Shown here piece after piece: positions 17,360 to 24,900 of a stretch of 64,000 bases of DNA (its first letter is position 1; every line of letters begins with the position of its first letter). Source of the stretch: Alcanivorax sp. Its GTDB lineage: Bacteria; Pseudomonadota; Gammaproteobacteria; Pseudomonadales; Alcanivoracaceae. The DNA is taken from assembly GCF_017794965.1 (NCBI RefSeq), contig NZ_CP051240.1, forward strand, positions 1,240,001 to 1,304,000. Direction: 5' to 3'. The notes beneath the pieces were generated by a model. That model worked only from the letters and a program-made list of their open reading frames with translations, had not been told where the DNA came from and searched no databases. The position numbers were made by a program, and so were the translations under genes.

Positions 17360-18878
17360 TATCTGTCTGCTGCTGGAAGGGACCTTTCCCTATGTCAGTG
17401 GTGGCGTGTCCAGCTGGGTGAACCAGATCATTCGCGGGTTCCCGGAATATACCTTTGCCTGCTGTTTCATCGGCAGTCGCCCGGAAGACTATGGTGAAAT
17501 GAAGTATGAGCTTCCGGACAATGTGGTGCATCTGGAAGTGCATTATCTTCATAACTTCAAACGTGGCGCCGAGAAAAAGCCGCTAAAAGGAAACCCCAAG
17601 GCCTTCCGGAAAGTCCGCCAGTTTCATGAACTGGTAAAGAATGGTGACGATAACCATCGCAAGGCCGAGTTGTTCGAATACATGGTCAACAATCTTGGCG
17701 ATGGGCAGGCCTATTCCGAAGAGGCATTTCTGCATAGCCGTGCCAGCTGGGATTACATCTCACGGGCCTACCGTGAGAACAGCCGTGACCCCTCCTTTGT
17801 GGATTATTTCTGGACCGTGCGCATCATGCACGCGCCGATCTGGGTGCTGGATGACATTGCCAGGAATCTGATTCCGGCAAAGATGTACCACACCATTTCT
17901 ACAGGCTATGCGGGCCTGCTCGGGGCGATGCTCAAGCGTCGTTATGGCAAGCCCCTTTTGTTGTCCGAGCATGGCATCTATACCAAGGAAAGGAAGATCG
18001 ATCTGTTTCAGAGTGAATGGATCAGTGATAACCGGGGTCTGGTAGAAAAGAATAATGCGGAGATGGCATATTTCCGCGAGAAATGGGTGAACTTCTTTAC
18101 CGAACTTGGCAAGGCCTGCTATCAGGCTTCGGACCGGATCGTGGCGTTGTATGAGCGGAACCGGGAGCGTCAGGTTGATGATGGTGCCCCCATCGAACGC
18201 ACCATGAATATTCCCAACGGCATCGATTTGCCCCGTATGCAGAAAGTGCGGGCAGCGCGGCAGTCCGGAGTACCCAAGGTGGCCTGTCTGTTGGGGCGGG
18301 TGGTGCCTATCAAGGATGTGAAAACCTTTCTGCGTGCCATGCGCACACTGGTCAATGAGATTCCTGATGCGGAAGGCTGGATTGCGGGCCCCGAAGATGA
18401 AGACAAGGACTATGCCCGGGAGTGCCATGGTCTGGTGGCGAGTCTGGGACTGGAAAAGAATGTGAAGTTCCTCGGTTTCCAGAAAATCGATGAATTGTTG
18501 CCCAAGGTGGGCGTCATGGTGTTGAGCTCCATCAGTGAGGCACTGCCGTTGGTGATCCTGGAAGGCTTTGCTGCCGGTGTGCCCACGGTGTCCACCGATG
18601 TGGGTTCCTGTCGCCAGTTGATCGAAGGGCTCGGCCCGGAGGATGAAGCCTTTGGCAAGGCTGGCGATGTGGTCGGTATTGCCGACCCGGAGGCACTGGG
18701 ACAGGCGGTGGCAAGGTTGCTGTCGGATGAGCAGGCCTGGTACCAGGCCCAGCAAGCGGGTATTCGTCGCGTGGAGGCACTGTACACCCAGGAAATGATG
18801 TTTGGCGCTTACCGTGAGTTGTACCAGTCATTGATTGCACGCAGCGAATCAGCGCAACCACAGGGGAGGGGGCGCTAA
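17331..18878 (+). CDS. pelF: PelF: cytoplasmic GT4 glycosyltransferase making Pel
   Basis: A 515-aa family 4 glycosyltransferase (PelF is about 507 aa elsewhere). The N-terminal domain opens with LLLEGTFPYVSGGVSSWV, the PelF-type acceptor-side loop. The C-terminal domain carries KVACLLGRVVPIKDVKTF and the E-x7-E nucleotide-sugar motif in SISEALPLVILEGFAAG. It polymerises the Pel chain from UDP-sugars on the cytoplasmic side, held at the membrane by PelD-PelE. The ATG at 17331 with GGAG five bases upstream is chosen over a TTG at 17313. The stop overlaps the pelG start (TAATG). Confidence 0.94.
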   Translation: MGFPTADKADICLLLEGTFPYVSGGVSSWVNQIIRGFPEYTFACCFIGSRPEDYGEMKYELPDNVVHLEVHYLHNFKRGAEKKPLKGNPKAFRKVRQFHELVKNGDDNHRKAELFEYMVNNLGDGQAYSEEAFLHSRASWDYISRAYRENSRDPSFVDYFWTVRIMHAPIWVLDDIARNLIPAKMYHTISTGYAGLLGAMLKRRYGKPLLLSEHGIYTKERKIDLFQSEWISDNRGLVEKNNAEMAYFREKWVNFFTELGKACYQASDRIVALYERNRERQVDDGAPIERTMNIPNGIDLPRMQKVRAARQSGVPKVACLLGRVVPIKDVKTFLRAMRTLVNEIPDAEGWIAGPEDEDKDYARECHGLVASLGLEKNVKFLGFQKIDELLPKVGVMVLSSISEALPLVILEGFAAGVPTVSTDVGSCRQLIEGLGPEDEAFGKAGDVVGIADPEALGQAVARLLSDEQAWYQAQQAGIRRVEALYTQEMMFGAYRELYQSLIARSESAQPQGRGR

Positions 18879-20248
18879 TGGCGGGTATCGGTTTCGAGCT
18901 TCGCAAACTGCTGCGCAAGGATACCTTGCTGGGGCTGATCCGGGCCTATACCTATGCCGGGGTAATCAGCTCGGGGCCCTGGGTGCTGTCGATCATTGGC
19001 ATCCTGATCATCGGTATTTTCAGTCTGGGCATGGTGGTGCCGGATGCCGGCGTCACCCAGTTCCAGGTCACGGTTACCTATCTGATTGCGCTCAGTCTGG
19101 TGCTCACCGGTGCGGTGCAACTGGCTTTTACCCGGTTCTGTGCTGACCGCTCTTTTGAGCACCGGGAAGACCTGATTCTGCCCAACTTTGGTGGCGTGAC
19201 AGTGCTGGTCACCATGCTCTCGGGGCTGCTTGCCATGGCGGTGGCCCTGTTCCTGTTTCCCGCGCAAAGCATTCTTTACCGGGCCTTGCTGGTGGCCTGT
19301 TTTGTTGTGCTGTGTAACATCTGGATTGCCACCGTATTTCTTTCCGGCATGAAACAGTACAAGGCCATTTTGTGGCTGTATGCACTGGGCTACGGGATTA
19401 CTGTGGTGGCCGCTCTGTTGCTGCGTTTCCTGGATCTTGAAGGGCTGCTGCTGGGCTTTCTGCTGGGGCAGGTTACCCTGCTTGGTGGCATGCTGGTGCT
19501 GATCATTCGCGGCTACCCGGCCAAGTCCATCGTCTCATTCGAGATGTTCTCGGGTAAATACCTGTATCCCTCCCTGATGCTGGTGGGCTTTTTCTACAAT
19601 GCCGGGGTCTGGGCGGACAAGGCCATGTTCTGGTTCTACTCCGGGACTGGCAGTGACGTGATTGGCCCGCTGCGGGCGTCGCTGATCTACGACATTCCGG
19701 TGTTTCTGTCCTACCTGTCGCTGATTCCCGGGATGGCAGTGTTCCTGGTCCGCATGGAAACCGACTTTGTGGAACACTACAGCAATTTCTATGATGCGGT
19801 CCGCGACGGCGGCTCACTGTCCTATATTGAAGACCAGCGAAACCAGATGGTGTTTGTGATTCGCCAGGGGATCTTCCAAATACTCAAGATCCAGGCGATT
19901 TCAGCACTGGTGCTGATGGTGACCGGTGCGCAGATCTTTGCCGCGTTGGGTATCTCCGACCTGTATCTGCCGCTGTTGAAAGTACAGCTGATTGCCACCG
20001 CGCTGCAGGTGGTGTTTCTCGCCGTGATCAATGTGTTCTGTTATCTGGACCAGCGCCGCATGCTGGTACTCCTTACCGGGCTGTTCCTGGTTCTGAATAT
20101 TCTCTTTACCGGTATCAGTCTCTACCTGGGGCCCCAGTTCTTTGGCTTCGGTTTTCTGCTGGCGCTGGCGGTGTGTGTGCTGCTGGGTTTGTGGTTGGTG
20201 AACCGCAAGATGAGTGAGCTGGAGTACATCACGTTCATGCTGCATTGA
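18878..20248 (+). CDS. pelG: PelG: polytopic Pel synthase/exporter subunit
   Basis: A 456-aa membrane protein, the same length as Pseudomonas PelG. About twelve hydrophobic helices run through the sequence after an amphipathic N-terminus (MAGIGFELRKLLRKDTLLGL). The fold belongs to the oligosaccharide-flippase superfamily, and PelG is thought to pass the growing chain over the inner membrane in complex with PelD, PelE and PelF. It is the last gene of the operon and is followed within 110 bases by a likely terminator. No extra gene is attached to the operon. Confidence 0.93.
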   Translation: MAGIGFELRKLLRKDTLLGLIRAYTYAGVISSGPWVLSIIGILIIGIFSLGMVVPDAGVTQFQVTVTYLIALSLVLTGAVQLAFTRFCADRSFEHREDLILPNFGGVTVLVTMLSGLLAMAVALFLFPAQSILYRALLVACFVVLCNIWIATVFLSGMKQYKAILWLYALGYGITVVAALLLRFLDLEGLLLGFLLGQVTLLGGMLVLIIRGYPAKSIVSFEMFSGKYLYPSLMLVGFFYNAGVWADKAMFWFYSGTGSDVIGPLRASLIYDIPVFLSYLSLIPGMAVFLVRMETDFVEHYSNFYDAVRDGGSLSYIEDQRNQMVFVIRQGIFQILKIQAISALVLMVTGAQIFAALGISDLYLPLLKVQLIATALQVVFLAVINVFCYLDQRRMLVLLTGLFLVLNILFTGISLYLGPQFFGFGFLLALAVCVLLGLWLVNRKMSELEYITFMLH

Positions 20249-20324
20249 TGCCTTGATGCATTGATGCAGCACGCAGCACGCATCACGCAACATGCCAAAC
20301 CTTTCGTCTGCAAGCAGACTCCCA

Positions 20325-20361
20325 CAAAAACCACCCCTGGGTATCACTCCGGGTGGCTTTT
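20325..20361 (+). terminator. Likely terminator of the pel operon
   Basis: AAAAACCACCC and GGGTGGCTTTT pair with a 14-nt loop, about 80 bases after pelG. The surrounding 20250-20600 holds only repeat-derived DNA: AGCT-rich words, a REP-like GCGGTGGAACCACCGCTCC at about 20405, and GTGGGAGCTTGCTTGCAAGC at 20463. Confidence 0.65.
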
Positions 20362-20598
20362 GATCTCTCTCGCAGCTTGAAGCTCGCAGCTCGCAGCTCC
20401 AATTGCGGTGGAACCACCGCTCCTACAAAAGCCGGGGAGGGTTGCCTGGCTCTGGTTTTAATGTGGGAGCTTGCTTGCAAGCGAATGGGCAAACATTTCG
20501 GCTGCAGGCAGACTCCCACTGTATGCTCCACCCGATTGTTCTTGCGTGGTGCATGTTGCGTGTTGCGTGAAGCAGCCGCAGAGCGGCCAACGAGCGGC

Positions 20599-20625
20599 CA
20601 AAAAAACGGCGCCCAGAGGGCGCCG
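20599..20625 (-). terminator. Strong minus-strand intrinsic terminator
   Basis: On the minus strand a perfect 8-bp stem CGGCGCCC/GGGCGCCG with a 3-nt loop is followed directly by seven T. It lies just downstream of the short cysteine-containing ORF and about 160 bases after the DUF3080 gene, so a minus-strand transcript must end here. Confidence 0.88.
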
Positions 20626-20647
20626 ATAATAGTTTGGCTCGGGAGAG

Positions 20648-20734
20648 CTACACGGAGCGAACTCCGCAGTCGATGGATGGGACCTCATCGACACAGTCAT
20701 TATGTGGACACATGTTCGCATTCACATTCGCCAT
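20648..20734 (-). CDS. Short cysteine-containing ORF, possible small protein
   Basis: A 28-codon frame beginning MANVNANMCPHNDCVDEV and ending with a Cys-Gly-Val-Arg tail. It has three cysteines and is acidic in the middle. A perfect TAAGGAG lies upstream, but 17 bases from the ATG, which is too far for a good ribosome site. A strong terminator follows 23 bases after the stop, and a small GCACG/CGTGC hairpin separates it from the DUF3080 gene upstream on the same strand. I do not recognise the peptide. It could be a small protein, a peptide precursor, or a chance frame inside a small RNA. Confidence 0.4.
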   Translation of the reverse strand: MANVNANMCPHNDCVDEVPSIDCGVRSV

Positions 20735-20783
20735 AAAGACTTTTCGTTTGGCTCCTTAGGTCAATAATTGCACGAACGTGCAT

Positions 20784-21821
20784 TCAGAACTGGCCTGGCG
20801 CCAGGCCGCAGGGGCGCAGCCGTGATTGCCACAGGCTCACATGATCCTTGAGTGCTTGCTGCAGCTGTGTCTCCAGCCCGTCTGGCCCGAAATAATGGGC
20901 TTGCCAGTCCCGAAAGGCGTCCGTGGCTACGGTCTGTGCGGCCAGTCTGGCCAGGCTGGCGGCCAGTTTGTCCCGTTGTCGCTGCGCCTGCGCCAGAGCG
21001 TGTTGCACGCTGGGGCCCCAGATATTGTCCAGCACATTGCGAAGTCTTCGGGCGCGGCTGCTGGCCCGGTTGCGCGGGCAGAGCGCAGTCGGTTCGATGG
21101 CGTCCAGCATGCGGTTTGCCCGGTTCAGGTTTTCCAGTGCCAGCGCCTGGCGCCTCAACAGCACGCCCCCCGCCTGGCTACGAAACAGTGGCTCCAGATG
21201 GTTGTCCAGACTCCCGGTTTGAGCCGTTTCCGCTTCCTGTCCGTCAAACAGGATAGTGACCAGCAGTGCCAGGCTGGACAGGGCGCCCTGGCTGTCGCCC
21301 GCTTCGGCGGAAGGCGACAGGCTGAGAAAGTGCCGCAGTTCCGGCCCGGCTGCCAGCATGTTCCAGCGTAGCCGGGGCAGGGCGGCCTGCTTGTCTTCAA
21401 TGGCCTGGTTCAGCAGACGCACCAGATCCGGGTTCTCCAGGGTGTTGCTTTTCAGGCACTGCCGGGCCAGCTGAATGAACCGCTGCTCATAGTCCAGCCG
21501 CAGCGAGGCGGCCTGGAGTTTACCCAGAGCACTGTTGCGCTGGCTGACCAGGGCCATGAGATCGCAGTGGCGCAGCTCGATGTAATCCAGCAGGTTGATA
21601 CGGTGATCCGGTAACGATTGCTTCAGCTCACGGTCGGAAGGATAGGACCGTAACGGCAAGGGTGTGCTGTCGGGGATCGGGATGTCGGTGATACGTGACA
21701 GGCGTGCCAGGTAATCCTGCCATCGGGCGGCGTGGGGATCTGCGCCCAATGACTGCCACAGCAGCACACCGGCCAGTGCAAAGAGCAGGGTAACGATACC
21801 GGCCCAGAGACGCGGTTTCAT
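20784..21821 (-). CDS. DUF3080 family protein
   Basis: A 345-aa protein with an N-terminal membrane or export segment (about residues 6-24, LWAGIVTLLFALAGVLLW) and a long helical, Arg/Leu-rich body. The block LPLRSYPSDRELKQSLPDHR followed by INLLDYIELRHCDL and SLRLDYEQRFIQLARQCL is how I recognise DUF3080, a family of unknown function in Oceanospirillales and Pseudomonadales, often annotated as lipoproteins. No lipobox is evident here. The start at 21821 has GGGAG seven bases upstream; a longer frame upstream has no ribosome site. It is divergent from the macroglobulin gene. Confidence 0.72.
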   Translation of the reverse strand: MKPRLWAGIVTLLFALAGVLLWQSLGADPHAARWQDYLARLSRITDIPIPDSTPLPLRSYPSDRELKQSLPDHRINLLDYIELRHCDLMALVSQRNSALGKLQAASLRLDYEQRFIQLARQCLKSNTLENPDLVRLLNQAIEDKQAALPRLRWNMLAAGPELRHFLSLSPSAEAGDSQGALSSLALLVTILFDGQEAETAQTGSLDNHLEPLFRSQAGGVLLRRQALALENLNRANRMLDAIEPTALCPRNRASSRARRLRNVLDNIWGPSVQHALAQAQRQRDKLAASLARLAAQTVATDAFRDWQAHYFGPDGLETQLQQALKDHVSLWQSRLRPCGLAPGQF

Positions 21822-21930
21822 CGATTCGCTCCCGGACCCGGGGACCTCGGGGAGGGCGCGCTGAAACACACCGGATTGCTATGCCGGTGTGCTATGTTTG
21901 TCCGATATATTGAACAAGGGAACGTCAGTG

Positions 21931-24900
21931 ATGCCAATGTGGTTTGCAACGGTTATTCGCCTTCTGCTGATTAGTGCCAGCCTGATGCTGGTTGCCTGTG
22001 ATGACAAGCCCGAAGCCGGCTCACAGACACCCTCCGGTGAGCAGACAACAGCACCGGTAACGACAACGTTAACGCCGCTGGATAATCGCTGGCAGCAACA
22101 TCTGGCGGCAACACCGGGCGGTACGATCAGCGCCCGTGGCCCGATTACCGTTCGCTTCAGTCACCCGGTGTTCGCCGAACAGGAAAGGGGCAAGGCCCTG
22201 TCAGGCGTGGTCAGTCTCAAGCCTGAGATTCCCCATGAAGCGGTGGCGGTGGCGGAAGACCGCCTTGAAATTCGTCCCGCCAGCCCTTTGGAACCGGGGG
22301 CTTCCCTGACGCTGAGCCTCTTTGCGCAGGGGCTCGACAGCGTGGATGACCAGCTTCCTCCTGCCCGGTTTGCGTTGCAGGTGATGCACCAGCAACTCAG
22401 TCTCACTGTGGAATCACTGTTGCCCGCCGACGATGGCGAGAGCATGACCCTGTCCGGCCGTCTGCAGACCCGGGACGTGGCCGACCCGGCCCAGGTGGAG
22501 CAGGCCTTGACGGTTTCCGGGCCGGGGCAGCCGGTGCTGCAATGGCAGCACGATGCAGCCGGTTTGCAGCATGCTTTCAGCATCAGCGGTATTGCCCGTG
22601 GTGATGATGAGGGCGAGCTGGTCCTGGGCTGGGATGGCGCCACCCTGGGCGTAAACAATCAGGGCGAGCGACGCTATGCCGTGCCGGCCCGGGCGACCTT
22701 CGCTGTGACCAATGTGCGGGCAGTGAATTACCCCAGGCCCCATGTGGAAGTGAATTTTTCTGAGCCACTGCAAGGGACCCAGAACCTGATGGGGCTGGTG
22801 ACGCTGGATCGTAACCTGAAGCCGCGCACCGAGGTGGATGGTAGCCGCTTGAAAATCTACCCCGATGACGACAGCGAAGACACGGTCCGGCTGGTCATTG
22901 AAGGAGGGGTAAGGTCTGCCAAAGGTGTGCGTCTGGACAGCAAGCTGGAGCAGACGGTGACCCTGATGATGTCCCGTCCCGGGGTGCGGTTTGTGGGGGA
23001 GGGTACCATCCTGCCCCGGGGCGATACGCTCAGCGTTCCGTTCGAAGCCGCTGCTGTAGGCTCGGTCAAAGTTCAGGCATTTCGGGTGTTCGATGACAAC
23101 ATGGGCGTGTATCTGCAGCGCAGTGACCTGGATGGGGCCGCTATGGATAACCGCACCGGTCGCCACCTTTGGCAAAAGACCCTCGACCTGCCGGCCAATG
23201 GGGAAGGCTGGCAGCGCTACCAGTTGGACCTCACCGAGCTGATGGCCCGACATCCCAATGGTCTGGTCATGCTGACCCTCACCATCGATGGGGATGATAT
23301 CCACTATGATTGTCCTGCCGGGGCCCTGACCCGCAAGACCTCCCTGCCGGACAACTATGAGGGACCAGGACAGGAGGTGCCTGATGACCGTGTCAGCAGT
23401 TACTACGACGATGCCGGTTACCTCAGCTGGTACGAGCAGGACAACCCCTGTTCGGACAGCTACTACCGCTACAATGATCTGGCCACCAGCACCCGTGCCT
23501 TCCTGGCGTCGAACCTGGGCCTGATTGCCAAGCAGGGTGAAGACAATCGGCTGCATGTGGTGGCCACCCACCTGCATGACAATGTGCCGGCAGGCGACGT
23601 GACCGTGAAAGTGTATAACTACCAGCAGCAACAGGTAGGCAGCGGCGTTACCGATGATGAAGGCATGGTGACCCTGACCCTGGAAGGCACTCCGTTCTAC
23701 CTCAAGGCGGACCAGGACGGCGATACCGGCTTTCTCAAACTGGCCCGTAACCGTGCGCTGCCGACCAACCAGTTCAACACCGGCGGGGTGCGGGTGCGTG
23801 ACGGCCTCAAGGGATTCTTTTATGGCGAACGGGATGTCTGGCGCCCCGGTGACACTATCCATCTCACCTTCATCCTGGAAGACCGCAATGACCAGATTCC
23901 CGATGATCATCCCCTGACGCTGGACTGGTTCGACCCCCGTGGCAACAAGATCAACAGCTACACGCTGGAGGCACCCGTCAACGGTTTCTATGCCTTTACC
24001 CTGGCGACGACGGAGGAAGCCCCCACCGGTAACTGGCGTGCGGTGGCGCGTCTGGGCCAGCGTTACTTTGATACCCCGATACGGGTGGAAGCCATCAAGC
24101 CCAATCGGCTCAAGATTGATCTGACCCTGCCGGAGCAGGTCTCCGCCAACCGGGCCGAGCCGGTAACCCTGTTCACCCAGTGGCTCAACGGGGCCACCGC
24201 CTCCAACCTCAAGGCCGATGTGAAGGTGCGTAGCCGGGCGATGACCACCCGTTTCGACGGCCTTGATGCCTTCCAGTTTGATGATGCTACCCGTGCACTC
24301 GGCAGCGAGCCCTTTACTGCCTTTGATGCCAGCGTCAACACGGAGGGCAAGGCCCGCTTCCCGCTCACGGTGCCCGCTGAGCAACCCCCGGGCATGATGC
24401 GCGCCACTCTCACTACCCGGGTGTTTGAAAACAGCGGCGATTACAGCACCCAGATTCGCAGTGTGCCGGTGTATCCCTATGAGCAGTGGGCAGGCATGCG
24501 CATTCCTGAGGGCAGTGGTTGGGGCGGCGCGCTGGCCCGCAACGCACAACACGCCATTGATCTGATCAGTGTGGATAGCGATGGCAAGCCCCTGGCCGGA
24601 AGGCCATTGATGCTCACCGTCTATGAAATCAACTGGCGCTGGTGGTGGGACCGTTCCGGTGATGATCTCACGCACTTCATCAGCGATCCTCATACCCGGG
24701 TAATCCGTGAGGTGGGAATCACCACTGATGCCCAGGGCCGTGGCCAGTGGGTGCTTGAGGGTGAGGATTATGACTGGGGTCGCCACCTGATCCGGGTGTG
24801 TGACCAGCAAAGCGAACACTGTGCCTCCCAGACCGTCTATCTGGGCTGGAGCCCGGATCAGGCGGCAGGCAGCCAGGATGCCGCCACCCGGTTGAGTCTG

